Part shown: in pieces, positions 52,701-61,083 of the stretch | How positions within the stretch are numbered: position 1 is the first letter of the stretch | Layout of the letters: each line of letters opens with the position of its first letter | NCBI RefSeq assembly: GCF_028583545.1 | Contig: NZ_CP087106.1 | Span: 4,460,501 to 4,524,500 of the forward strand | Direction: 5' to 3' | DNA: 64,000 bases | From: Methylobacterium sp. NMS14P | GTDB taxonomy: Bacteria; Pseudomonadota; Alphaproteobacteria; Rhizobiales; Beijerinckiaceae | The notes under the pieces: model-generated | Seen by the model: the letters and a program-made list of their open reading frames with translations, nothing else | The model's database searches: none | Told to the model about the DNA's origin: nothing | Translations under genes and position numbers: made by a program

Positions 52701-55700
52701 GAACCACCGGTATTGCCCGTGCCGCCCGAACCGCCGACGGTCGCCGAGATGTTGGTCCGATTGGTGGCCTGCGCGAACGAAACGCCGCCCTGGCCGCCGC
52801 CGCCGCCGATGCTCTGGGCCATGATCCCGTGAGCGGAGGCTCCAAGAGTCGTGATCGTCCCCTCGTTCTTGACGTTGACCTCTCCGCCGGAGCCCCCACT
52901 CGCACCGTCGCCTCCCAGAGCCAGCGTGGCCGAGACGTCGGGCAGCTTGGTCCCGGACTTCTTCTGTGTGTCCAGGTAGTTGGAGATGCCGGTCGAGTAG
53001 GATTTCAGCGCCTTGCCGAAATCCGATTGCTTCAGCTTGTCAGCGATCCCCTTGTACGTGTCGCTGGCCTTGATGTCCTTGAGAAACTGTTCGAGCGCCT
53101 TCTTGTCGTCCTTGTTGTTCTTGTCGGCGGCCCACTGCTGATACGCCTCGACGCCGATCGCCTGCTTGATCTGCTGCCAGATCTCCCCGACGGCGTCGGG
53201 CGCGACCTCGGTCCCGGCCGCGAGGCTGCCCCCCGTACCGCCGCCGCCGCCGATGCTCTGGGCGAGTATCCCGTGTGCGCCGTCGCCCGAGGTCGCGATC
53301 GTGCCGGTCGCGGCGTTGACGACAGCCACGGAGCCGCCCGTGCTTCCGGTCCCGCCGGATCCGCCGAGCTGGCGGGTGATTTTGAGCGTGCCCGTGGCGG
53401 TACCCGACACCTCGCCGCCGTTGCCGCCGCCACCGCCGATGCTCTGGGCCTGGATGCCGGTCGCGTTCGAGCCTCCGGTCAGGATCGTGCCTTCGTTCGT
53501 CACCCGGACGCTACCGCCGCGATTGCCGACGCCGCCTGAGCCACCGACAGTATCGCTCACCGACAGGGTGTCGGCGATCGGGAGCTTGCCGAGAACTTCG
53601 TTGAGGGTCTTGTCGAACGAGACTCCGGACGTCGCGACTGCCGAGGCCGGCCCGGCATTACCACCACCGCCACCGACGCTCAGCGCGAGGATGCCGATCG
53701 CGGCGTCGCCTCCGGTCGTGACGCGACCCGCCTGGGTGACGGTCACGTCACCGCCGGTGCCGCCGCCGCCACCCTCCCCACCGCTCCGGTCGCGGTTCTT
53801 CCCGCCGATGCCCCGGGTGATGGCTATGTTCTGGCGCAGGCTCAAGGTGTTGCTCGTCGCGGTCGCGCCACCGCCGGTTCCGCCGCCGCCACCGATGCTC
53901 AGGGCCTCGATGCCGGACGCACCGTCGCCGGAGGTCCGCACGGTCCCGCGATTGGTGACGGTGGCGCTGCCGCCGTTGCCGCCGTCGCCGCCCGTACCGC
54001 CGAGGATCGTGGTGGCAGCCACAGCCATCTGCTGCGGCAACGCGACGGCCAACGCGTAGGCCGTCGCGTTGCCGCCGATGCCGCCGCCGCCGCCAACGCT
54101 GAGGGCGAGGAGGCCAGTCGCCCCATCGCCGTAAGTGGTCACGAGGCCGGTGTTGACGACACGCGCTGTGCCGCCCGCGCCACCATTCCCGCCTGAACCG
54201 CCGATCGCGGTAGAGAACGCGAAGCTCGGCAGCGCCTTCCCGCTCGGCGTCACAAGCGGTGCCGTGATCGCCTGCGCGTTGGCCAGGCCGCCCACGCCGC
54301 CGCCGCCGCCGATGCTGATCGCCGCGAGGCCGTCCGCGCCGAGGCCGACGGTCGTGACCGTGCTGCTGCTCTCGATGACGGCAGAGCTGCCCTGTCCGCC
54401 CCTGCCTCCGCTCCCGCCGATCGCCCACGACGCCGAAAGCCCGACACCCACCGCCTTGGTCCTGGCCTCGCCGCCGGCACCACCGCCGCCGCCGATGCTT
54501 TGAACCAGCACGGCCGTGGCGCCGTCACCGCCGGTCTCGATCGTACCGCCGACGCCGGTGAAGCGGGCGAGGCCGCCATCGCCGCCGCCGCCGCCGCTAC
54601 CGCCAAGGCCGACCGAGAAGAAGGCATTCGCCGTGAACGCGTCGCCGCCGGTGCCGCCGCTACCGCCAATGCTTTGGACCAGGGCTCCGTACGCGGCGTC
54701 ACCCGCAGTCACGATCCTGCCGCCGGCATTGACGATCTCGGCGGTCCCGCCTCTCCCCCCGGTGCCGCCTGTCCCGCCGGTGGAGAACCACAGCGTCCTG
54801 CCTCCGGTACCGCCGCCATTCGCCTCAGACCTCACGGCCAGGGGCGAAAGCGGCAGGGCCGTGTCGGCGCTGCCGCCACCGATGCTCTGCGCGACCAGAC
54901 CGATCGCCCCGGTGCCGGCGGTCGTCACGGTGCCGCTGTTGGTTAACGTCACCGATCCGCCCGTGGCGGCATCCCCACCCTTGCCGCCGCCGAAGACGCC
55001 GTCGCCGCCCTTGCCGCCGGGGCCGCCGACCGACTGCGCGACGATGCCCAGAGCATAATTGCCCTGTGTGACCACGGTGCCGCTCTGGATCACCGTGACG
55101 GTGCCGCCGTCGCCGCCTCGGGCCCCCTCCCTTCCACCTGCATCGCCCTGGCTTCCGCCTCGACCGCCGATGCTCTGGACGAGGGTGCCGAAGGCATAGT
55201 CGCCAGCGGTCCTAATCGTGCCGGCCATGTCGAGGCGCGCAGGGCCACCGATGCCGCCCTGCGTCACCTCGGGCTTGCTGTAGGCGGTTCCCGATCCGCG
55301 GTTGCCGCCCGCGCCGCCGATGGACTCGACGATCGCCGCGGTGGCACCGGCACCGTCGGTGCTGACCTGCCCTGAGGGCGTCACGACGAGCGAGGCCAAC
55401 CCGCCGGTCCCGCCCTTCCGGAACGCAGTCTGGTCAGCGGCAACTCCACCTGAGCCGGCATTTCCCCCGGTGGCGCTAACTCGAACGCCGAGGAAGGCTT
55501 GCCCCACGGTCGAGACCGTGGACGAAAGGGTGAGTGCAACCGGGCCGGCATCTCCGCCGCCGCCGAAGTTCGTCAGGGCGAACCCACCATCCCCGCCCCG
55601 GGAATAGACGAGGAGCCGGGGAATGGGCTTGAATTCCGGCCGCGCGCCGCTGCTGACTTGGTCGCCCTGGCCGGCGACGTCCTCCGACAACGTTACCGAG

Positions 55701-56116
55701 ACGGCACCGCCGGCCCCTCCATTGGCGCCGAAGACCGAACCGAAGCCAAAATCGTCGCCTCTTCCACCGCGTCCGCCCTTCGAGCCAATGTTGATCGTCA
55801 CGGCGGGATCAAGCCCGGCGGCTGCAATATCGACATCGATCAAGGTCAGATCGCCGCCGGCCTGACCGGGCGTGGCAGAGGTGTTACGGCCGATGATGAG
55901 GACTTTGCCATCCCGGCCATTTGCGCCGATGGCCACTTGGGGTTGGGGTTGGTCGGCCGCGCGCGCAGAAGAACTGAAGGTCAATGCCAGGGCGGTGATG
56001 GCCGTAACCAGAAATCGTTCGCTGCTACGGACCGTCTCGTGGCAGAATATGACAGACGGCTGACCTGACAGAGACGGCATCGAGAAGAAACTCGTTGCTC
56101 GCTCGGATCTGCACAT
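49766..56116 (-). CDS. giant glycine-rich autotransporter (type Va secretion) adhesin
   Basis: 2116 residues from the ATG at 56116, chosen for GGAGGG 8 bases upstream. A long N-terminal extension precedes the hydrophobic signal core (FLVTAITALALTFSSSARAA). The passenger (about 60-1750) consists of dozens of irregular 45-60-residue repeats of the form GGSGGxGxxGGxVxVxNxGT-I-x-T-x-G-x-x-A-x-G-I-xAQSIGGGGGxGG, a beta-helix stalk. Two lysine-rich inserts interrupt it (KQAIGVEAYQQWAADKNNKD; SGSDAKSGAKDDTKSDAKAL). The C-terminal 280 residues form the outer-membrane barrel and end in Phe (VGTARMQLRF). Probably a surface adhesin or biofilm protein. Confidence 0.92.
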   Translation of the reverse strand: MCRSERATSFFSMPSLSGQPSVIFCHETVRSSERFLVTAITALALTFSSSARAADQPQPQVAIGANGRDGKVLIIGRNTSATPGQAGGDLTLIDVDIAAAGLDPAVTINIGSKGGRGGRGDDFGFGSVFGANGGAGGAVSVTLSEDVAGQGDQVSSGARPEFKPIPRLLVYSRGGDGGFALTNFGGGGDAGPVALTLSSTVSTVGQAFLGVRVSATGGNAGSGGVAADQTAFRKGGTGGLASLVVTPSGQVSTDGAGATAAIVESIGGAGGNRGSGTAYSKPEVTQGGIGGPARLDMAGTIRTAGDYAFGTLVQSIGGRGGSQGDAGGREGARGGDGGTVTVIQSGTVVTQGNYALGIVAQSVGGPGGKGGDGVFGGGKGGDAATGGSVTLTNSGTVTTAGTGAIGLVAQSIGGGSADTALPLSPLAVRSEANGGGTGGRTLWFSTGGTGGTGGRGGTAEIVNAGGRIVTAGDAAYGALVQSIGGSGGTGGDAFTANAFFSVGLGGSGGGGGDGGLARFTGVGGTIETGGDGATAVLVQSIGGGGGAGGEARTKAVGVGLSASWAIGGSGGRGGQGSSAVIESSSTVTTVGLGADGLAAISIGGGGGVGGLANAQAITAPLVTPSGKALPSFAFSTAIGGSGGNGGAGGTARVVNTGLVTTYGDGATGLLALSVGGGGGIGGNATAYALAVALPQQMAVAATTILGGTGGDGGNGGSATVTNRGTVRTSGDGASGIEALSIGGGGGTGGGATATSNTLSLRQNIAITRGIGGKNRDRSGGEGGGGGTGGDVTVTQAGRVTTGGDAAIGILALSVGGGGGNAGPASAVATSGVSFDKTLNEVLGKLPIADTLSVSDTVGGSGGVGNRGGSVRVTNEGTILTGGSNATGIQAQSIGGGGGNGGEVSGTATGTLKITRQLGGSGGTGSTGGSVAVVNAATGTIATSGDGAHGILAQSIGGGGGTGGSLAAGTEVAPDAVGEIWQQIKQAIGVEAYQQWAADKNNKDDKKALEQFLKDIKASDTYKGIADKLKQSDFGKALKSYSTGISNYLDTQKKSGTKLPDVSATLALGGDGASGGSGGEVNVKNEGTITTLGASAHGIMAQSIGGGGGQGGVSFAQATNRTNISATVGGSGGTGNTGGSVGILNLGTVSTEGNAAYGLYAQSIGGGGGTGVGASVDSQVNKGLTLNLNVGGRGGAGAHGGDVTIENRGTVVTTGIEAHAVVAQSIGGGGGSFAAPAGDDAADDGTTKDGSGSDAKSGAKDDTKSDAKALTDSLLAALDIVQIAPPEDPASVSAKSGSLTLGGSGALAGNGGTVRIVQDGTIATSGFGAVGILAQSIGGGGGLASVAAGPGGHKYTFGLGGTGGAAGDGGSIQVRIGSGAQILTTGDAAPALLLQSIGGGGGYGGAHQAMGYAIPYGLADGGSGSGGAISVSLEQGSVIRTAGTQSHGIVAQSLGGGGGLLVGLSGETAMQPVRSRAVTGSGGDISIEASGSIIASGLDAHAILAQSGVQRTDGSLEPDPSRGGKIVIRVSGLVTGGSGAGAAMRVEGGQDNRIAIEEGAVVSAVSGRAIVGAFTTGTITNRGTLIGDVDLMGGGQTGHVLFDNGIDGAASAILRTGPDGVIALGDGGRLRNGAILDIGGVSKVARATVTGNFEQTESGRMLVDIAPLATDPALRNDVLTVTGTASLRGVVEPHLIDGLSPGRYTFLRAGQVENVGASATGSSISSGAVPISWTIVSTGNSIALVPQAHFTAPVGVTLTEDQRSVAQGLQDAWDGNTTKLGTLYGRFLSVDSSKAYAAALDELKPESNQDNLTDRTLDTRKGLQRAMSCPAFTGTGTLLREGECVWGRITSAHTTQSATADDVGYRQTALSYQSGLQTEFAPDWFFGLTGAYTRAIQSDPDRITGTTSDAADVSAALKHQIGPWLLAASANLGYSWADNKRLIDFGGATATARSKSGILTAGGRLRASYQVLFGDWYLKPYADLDLLYSFSPAYSETGAPGFNLDMRPVAKTLVAFSPMMEIGGRIDLDGGRWVRPYGTLGVTLLSDDHFTGKASFQGTGALGLFATESSIPDRLGEVGLGFQVSLGGGIEVTGEYQGQIGDHFLSHVGTARMQLRF

Positions 56117-56578
56117 CCGCGCAGCCCTCCGCGAGAGGGTTGGGGTCATCGGTGCACGGATTGCCGGTCACCGATGCCGCTCAATTCGACGAATGTCTTC
56201 CTCAAAGATGGTTAACAAAATCTTTACGAGCCATACATCTCCTTAAACACGGAAGCACATCTCCAGGGCAATCATCAACCGACGCTTCAATATTACTGCG
56301 TCGAAGCAAAAATGAATAATGATTCTGGATTATTCCGCATTTAAAGTTCGCGATGCTGCCAAGGCACGACCTGACATCAAAGAGAGAGGCCGGGCCGACA
56401 GTTGCCATTTGCTACCGCGTTGAGCTTCATCCCATAAGCGCGCGTTACACGAGCGTTTGGCCGGGATCGCGATCGGAACAGGGTTGTCCATCCGGAAGCC
56501 GACCTTCCGCATGCGACCCAACTCAGTCAAAAAGCTCGACCCGCCGTGGCCTCGAAGCAGACACCCCCACGATCCAAG
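56117..56578. other. AT-rich leader of the autotransporter gene and repeat-like DNA
   Basis: 56200-56350 is noticeably AT-rich and is the likely promoter region of the autotransporter gene. 56450-56560 holds sequence resembling the dispersed repeats (GCGACCCAACTCAGTC). There is no convincing gene. Confidence 0.5.
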
Positions 56579-56839
56579 TCAGTGCCGACCTGCGGCTGCC
56601 AAGCTGGTACGGTCGACGATCTCGATTGCGCCCCGGCGAAGCTCGATCAGACCCGCCTCGGCCCATTGCCCCAATAGGCGGCTGACTACCTCACGCACGC
56701 TGCCGATGTCGTCAGCGAGCTTCTGACGGGTCACCGCGGCGATACCCCTCGGATCGGCCTCGGACAGGAGCCGTTGCGCGAGGCGCTGCTCTAACGGCGC
56801 GAACGCGACCTCGTCGATCAGCGTGAACAGGCCAGACAT
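56579..56839 (-). pseudogene. Crp/Fnr-family regulator, C-terminal fragment
   Basis: 86 residues cover only the end of the connecting helix and the winged helix-turn-helix: AFAPLEQRLAQRLLSEADPR, AVTRQKLADDIGSVREVVSR, LLGQWAEAGLIELRRGAIEI. The cyclic-nucleotide-binding-like sensor domain is missing; a TAA lies 4 codons before the ATG and there is no ribosome binding site. Probably a 5'-truncated gene, though a free-standing DNA-binding domain cannot be excluded. It lies in the leader region next to the autotransporter gene. Confidence 0.75.
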
Positions 56840-56991
56840 CAGCCGCGTTTAGCGAAATGCGACCCTCTCTCCTTGATCGCAGCCGGCCGCGGTCGGGTGA
56901 CGGGTGACGTCTCGTTCACCCTTTCCGTGGCACCAGCGCACGCTGGCTGGCCGTTTTCGCGGCCTGCGGCTCAACCACAGGAGGTCTGACC

Positions 56992-57258
56992 ATGACGCAC
57001 CTGAAGATGCTCGCCGCCACAGCCGCTCTCGTCGGCGGCTTGGGCCTCGCATCCGCAGCCAGCGCTGCACCTCTTGCGCCGATCGGTGCTGGGACCATCG
57101 CGGGCACCGCCCACGTCACCAACGTAGCTATGGGCTGTGGTCCAGGCTTCGCTCGTGGCCCCCTCGGCCGTTGCCGCCCGATCGCCCGCGGCTTCCGGCC
57201 TGGCCCGCATTGCTTCGTGCGGCGGACCCCGGTCGGCCCGCGGCGCATCTGCCGCTAA
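56992..57258 (+). CDS. GCG_CRPN-type small secreted protein
   Basis: 88 residues; AGGAGG 8 bases before ATG. A signal peptide (LKMLAATAALVGGLGLASAA, SAA) precedes a short mature part with the hallmark GCGPGFARGPLGRCRP (GCGxGxxRGxxGxCRP), then a second Arg/Pro-rich piece with Cys (GPHCFVRRTPVGPRRICR). Proteins with this motif are abundant, secreted and of unknown function in Methylobacterium and Bradyrhizobium relatives. Confidence 0.85.
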   Translation: MTHLKMLAATAALVGGLGLASAASAAPLAPIGAGTIAGTAHVTNVAMGCGPGFARGPLGRCRPIARGFRPGPHCFVRRTPVGPRRICR

Positions 57259-57327
57259 GGAACATCTCTGCGTCGGGACATCTGTCCCGGCGCGCTTGGC
57301 CCAAGGCGGTTGGAATAGACGGAGCCC

Positions 57328-57813
57328 TTACCGGTGCCCCCCGATCAAGCCTCGCATTCTCAGGCTGTTAAGGTAGGCCCGCTGGAGAGGACACCAGAAC
57401 GCGGCACCACTCTCGCGGAGCGCCGCTGTGTCTTCGGTCTCGGCAACATTCATGGCCTTCAGAAGCCGATCCTGGCCGAAGCGATCGAGCGACTGCGAGA
57501 AGAGCGTGGTTCCAATCTCCTGCAGTTGAGCTTGATCGACCGCGTAGAACGGCGCGCAGTGTCGGCCGATGAGGGTCACGCGGACGATCATCCGTGCGGC
57601 TTGGTCGAGGCGAGTAGCATCTTGAGGCAGCGCAGCTTCAGGCGCCTTAGCCGGCCCGGCGACCACATTGCAGCTCGCTAGCGCGAACATGGCTAGCGCC
57701 CAGCGCGCGATGGAGCGACGACCGAGGGCGAGCGACCGAGCGTGCGCAGCCAAGCCTCTCCGTGAGGCGATCCTCTTCTGTGGGTCGTAGGTCAGATCCT
57801 GTCGCTCGAGCAT
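57328..57813 (-). CDS. hypothetical lipoprotein
   Basis: 161 residues. A long basic N-terminus (SRRGLAAHARSLALGRRSIA) precedes a hydrophobic stretch with lipobox LASC (WALAMFALASCNVVAG), so it should be lipidated at that Cys. The mature part is helical with two further Cys (IGRHCAPFYAVDQAQLQEIG and AFWCPLQRAYLNSLRM) suitable for a disulfide. The true start could be nearer the hydrophobic segment. No family recognised. Confidence 0.6.
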   Translation of the reverse strand: MLERQDLTYDPQKRIASRRGLAAHARSLALGRRSIARWALAMFALASCNVVAGPAKAPEAALPQDATRLDQAARMIVRVTLIGRHCAPFYAVDQAQLQEIGTTLFSQSLDRFGQDRLLKAMNVAETEDTAALRESGAAFWCPLQRAYLNSLRMRGLIGGHR

Positions 57814-57895
57814 ATTTCCAAGATGGCGAACGTCGCGGTGGGTGTCGAGGCGCTAACATTGGCTCTGCCGTCATCTTGCAGCTACAGGTCCACCC

Positions 57896-58084
57896 ATGCC
57901 CGACAAGCTCGAAGCTCTCCTCGAACGTCTCAAGGCGCACCAGCGCATTCTCATCCTGGCTATGGCCGAGCATGACGGCCTACCGGCACAGAGCGCGATA
58001 CGTCAGGTCGCCGAGTTGGAGAACGTGATCGCTGCGGTCGAGGCGGTTACGGCGGAGGAGGCCGACAGGATCAAGAGACCCTAG
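57896..58084 (+). CDS. short helical protein
   Basis: 62 residues, mostly helix: LEALLERLKAHQRILILAMA, IRQVAELENVIAAVEAVTAE. Ribosome binding site weak. Divergent from the lipoprotein gene, 82 bases away. Possibly a small oligomeric or regulatory protein; unassigned. Confidence 0.45.
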   Translation: MPDKLEALLERLKAHQRILILAMAEHDGLPAQSAIRQVAELENVIAAVEAVTAEEADRIKRP

Positions 58085-58483
58085 CCGTTCCGCTTTAAAC
58101 TACAACGGCGCAGCAACCCGTGAGGTCACTGCGCCGCTGGATCGGGCCGCCGAGGGGCGATAGCGGCCTTGAAATGGGGCTACGCCCAACGCGGCCTCCG
58201 CGAGGTGCGCCCGAGCACATTCAAATGGATGTGGCGCGATAGCGATAGAGATCAGCCTACACGGCGTTCAGCGAAAACGTCGTAGATTGCGCGATCTGGG
58301 CGGTTAATCGGGGTTGGTCGTGAGAGCGGAGACGGCATCCGCTTGGAGACCTTGTTGTCCGAAAGCGGACCGTCTTGAAACCATCCATCTGGGACGCCTT
58401 GAGGGGCAATTGGCGCCGATGACACATGGCCGTTCCGACTCGTCGCAATGGGGACCAGACAGTTGTGACCGCCGCGCATCGAC
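58085..58483. other. gene-poor stretch between the accessory block and the aspartate operon
   Basis: Only a weak minus frame (58252-58479) is present. The sequence around 58340-58400 (CGAAAGCGGACCGTC, TGAAACCATCCATCTGGGAC) resembles the dispersed family B repeats. The start of this stretch downstream of 58084 shows no hairpin with a T-run. Confidence 0.5.
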
Positions 58484-60028
58484 CTACGGCGCGGTGGCGG
58501 CTTTCTGGCGCCGCGTCGGCTGGATCATCGCCTCCAGTTCCAGGAGTTTGTTGAGTTCCGTTTCGGTAAGGAGCCCTTCCTCCAAGACGAGCTCGGCCAC
58601 CGGTCGGTTCTCCTTAAGCGCGCGTTGCGCGACCCGCGAACTCGCCTCGTAGCCGAGCGTCGGGGCGAGCGCCGTCACCAAGCCGATTGAGCCCTGGACC
58701 AGGGCGCGGCAGCGCTCCCGGTCAGCCTCTATGCCCTCGACGCAACGCTTGGTCAGCGTGTCCACCGCCGCCGTCAGCATCCGCAGGGACGACAGCACGC
58801 AGTAGCCGATCGTCGGCTCGAAGGCGTTGAGCTGTAGTTGCCCGCCCTCGGCGCAAAGCGTCACGGTGAGGTCCTGGCCGATCACCATGTAGGCGACCTG
58901 GTTCACCACCTCCGGGATCACCGGGTTGACTTTGCCCGGCATGATCGAGGAGCCGGCCTGCACGGCCGGAAGCCGGATCTCCCCGAAGCCCGTGCGCGGG
59001 CCCGAGGACAGCAGCCGCAGGTCGTTGCAGATCTTCGAGAGCTTGACCGCCACGCGCTTCAAGGTGCCGGAGAACAGCACGAACGCGCCAAGGTCGGACG
59101 TCGCCTCGATAAGGTTCGAGGCCAGCACCATCGGCTGGCCGGAGACCCGTGACAGCTCCTCCACGGCCAGGGCGGCGTAGCGCGGATCGGCGTTGATGCC
59201 GGTCCCGATGGCGGTCGCGCCGAGGTTCACCTCGCGGAACAGGGCGACGATCTCGCCGAGGCGCGCCACGTCCTCCTTGATGGTAGCGTGGAAGCCGTCG
59301 AACTCCTGCCCGAGGGTCATCGGCACGGCGTCCTGGAGCTGGGTGCGGCCCATCTTGAGCACGTCGGCGAACTCCACCGCCTTGCCCTTGAAGGCGTAGG
59401 CGAGGTCGTCGAGCGCCTTCACCAGCGGCTGCGTCCCAAAGATCACCGCCAGCCGCAGGGCCGTCGGGTAGGCGTCGTTGGTCGACTGCGCCATGTTCAC
59501 GTCGTCGTTGGGGTGGAGCGCGGCGTAGTCGCCTGGCTTGCGCCCCATCAGCCCGAGGGCGACGTTGGCGATCACCTCGTTGGTGTTCATGTTGGTCGAG
59601 GTGCCGGCCCCGCCCTGGATGGCATCGACCACGAAGGCGGCGTCGTAGCCGCGGTCCTCGGCGACCAGGGCGCAGGCCCGCTCGATCACGTCGGCCTTGC
59701 CGGGCTTTAGGTAGCCCAGGCGCCGGTTCGCGCGGGCGGCGGCCTGCTTCACCAGCGCGAGCGCCCGGACGAATTCCGGGAAGTGGCCGACCGGCACGCC
59801 CGTGATCGGGAAGTTGGTCACCGCGCGCTTGGTGTGGATGCCCCAGAGCGCGTCTGCCGGGACTTCCCCGTCGCCGAGCAGGTCGTGCTCGGAGCGGGTC
59901 TTGGCGGTCTCTAGGTTCACGGTGCGGACCGTGGCGACCGCCAACTCGGTGGGTGCATCCCGCTGACCTGATGCCGTCACAGCCGGCTCTTCATCTTCCT
60001 TGCTCACGTCAGGCTGCCTCTTGGACAT
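58484..60028 (-). CDS. aspA: aspartate ammonia-lyase AspA
   Basis: 514 residues from MSKRQPDVSK, with GAGGGGG upstream. The aspartase/fumarase fold shows all landmarks: EHDLLGDGEVPADALWGIHT, DAIQGGAGTSTNMNTNEVIA, VNMAQSTNDAYPTALRLAVI, MGRTQLQDAVPMTLGQEFDG, and the flexible signature loop GSSIMPGKVNPVIPEVVNQV with the catalytic Ser. It converts aspartate to fumarate and ammonia. A 40-residue acidic N-terminal extension (SKEDEEPAVTASGQRDAPTE) is absent from typical aspartases. Last gene of the operon, 70 bases after the binding-protein gene. Confidence 0.93.
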   Translation of the reverse strand: MSKRQPDVSKEDEEPAVTASGQRDAPTELAVATVRTVNLETAKTRSEHDLLGDGEVPADALWGIHTKRAVTNFPITGVPVGHFPEFVRALALVKQAAARANRRLGYLKPGKADVIERACALVAEDRGYDAAFVVDAIQGGAGTSTNMNTNEVIANVALGLMGRKPGDYAALHPNDDVNMAQSTNDAYPTALRLAVIFGTQPLVKALDDLAYAFKGKAVEFADVLKMGRTQLQDAVPMTLGQEFDGFHATIKEDVARLGEIVALFREVNLGATAIGTGINADPRYAALAVEELSRVSGQPMVLASNLIEATSDLGAFVLFSGTLKRVAVKLSKICNDLRLLSSGPRTGFGEIRLPAVQAGSSIMPGKVNPVIPEVVNQVAYMVIGQDLTVTLCAEGGQLQLNAFEPTIGYCVLSSLRMLTAAVDTLTKRCVEGIEADRERCRALVQGSIGLVTALAPTLGYEASSRVAQRALKENRPVAELVLEEGLLTETELNKLLELEAMIQPTRRQKAATAP

Positions 60029-60098
60029 GTGAGTGGCCCCCTCTTGGAAACGCTCGGCCCGCATTCGTCGGGATGACATCATAGTCCTGGGCGGCCGG

Positions 60099-60995
60099 TC
60101 AGAAATCCACCGAGTCGCTCGGGTGCGCGACGCGCTCCTTCAGGGCGTCGGACATCGGGAAGTTCAGATTCTCGTTGTGGGGCGGGATCGGGCTCTCGAA
60201 CCACTTGGCGTAGAGCTTGGTGAAGGCTCCGGAGGCCATCATGTCCTTGAGGACGTCGTCGGCGAGCGCCTTGAACTCGGGGTCGTCCTTCGGCAGCATC
60301 AGCCCGTAGGGCACCAGCGTGTAGGTCTCGGGCAGGAAGGCGTACGCGGCGGGATCGGGCGCGCGGGCCTTCAGGCTGGCGAGCAGGATGTCGTCCTCCA
60401 TGAAGGCGGCGGCGCGCCCGCTTTGGAGCGTCAGCATGGACTCTGCGTGGTCCTTGCCTTGGATGATGTTGAATGTGCCGCCCTTGGCCTTGATGCCGAA
60501 CGCGAAGCCGGTGGCGTTCGAGCCCTGCGTGACGACCACCGTCTTGCCGTCGAGCCCCTTCACGTCGTGGATGCCGGATGAGACCTTGGTCAGCCACCGC
60601 GCCGACGAGACGAAGATCGCGACCGTGAAGGAGACCTGCTTGAGCCGGGCGGGGCTGCTCGACGTCGCCCCGCATTCCATGTCGATGGTCCCGTTCTGGA
60701 TGAGCGGGATGCGGTTGGACGAGTCGACCGGCTGAAGCTTGACTGCGAGCTTGTCGAGCTTGAGGTCGGTCTTGATCCTGTCTACGACCTGCGCGCACAG
60801 GTCGAGGGAGAAGCCTACGGGCTTCTGGCCGTTGTCGAGATAGGAGAACGGGATCGAGGACTCCCGGTAGCCGAGCGTCACGCTGCCGGTTCGCTTGATC
60901 TTGGCCAGCATCGGGCTCTCGGCCGATGCCGCTGTGGCGGCGAGGCCGAGTGCGAGTGCGCAAGACAGCCGTACGAAGTCCTTGCCCTGAAACAT
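60099..60995 (-). CDS. glutamate/aspartate-type ABC transporter binding protein
   Basis: 298 residues. Signal peptide (MFQGKDFVRLSCALALGLAA). Type II solute-binding fold with SVTLGYRESSIPFSYLDNGQ, KPVGFSLDLCAQVVDRI, IPLIQNGTIDMECGATSSSP, GKTVVVTQGSNATGFAFGIK; the R-E-S-S-I-P-F-S-Y pattern and ECGATTNN-like loop match GltI/BztA. It binds acidic amino acids. Permease and ATPase genes are absent from the operon, so it either works with components encoded elsewhere or supplies the adjacent DctA-type carrier. Confidence 0.9.
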   Translation of the reverse strand: MFQGKDFVRLSCALALGLAATAASAESPMLAKIKRTGSVTLGYRESSIPFSYLDNGQKPVGFSLDLCAQVVDRIKTDLKLDKLAVKLQPVDSSNRIPLIQNGTIDMECGATSSSPARLKQVSFTVAIFVSSARWLTKVSSGIHDVKGLDGKTVVVTQGSNATGFAFGIKAKGGTFNIIQGKDHAESMLTLQSGRAAAFMEDDILLASLKARAPDPAAYAFLPETYTLVPYGLMLPKDDPEFKALADDVLKDMMASGAFTKLYAKWFESPIPPHNENLNFPMSDALKERVAHPSDSVDF

Positions 60996-61083
60996 CGATC
61001 ATCTCCTCTGGATGGATACGGACCTCGGTCGGGTCTCGCGGGGCCTGACCACACGGCGAGCGCCGCGGGATGGGTTTGATCGG

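Noticed and set aside
51700..55350. Repeated GC-rich 20-mers (GCCGCCGCCGATGCTCTG) as a CRISPR or structural DNA array
   Set aside because: They encode the recurring AQSIGGGGG phrase of the autotransporter; spacing is irregular and in frame.
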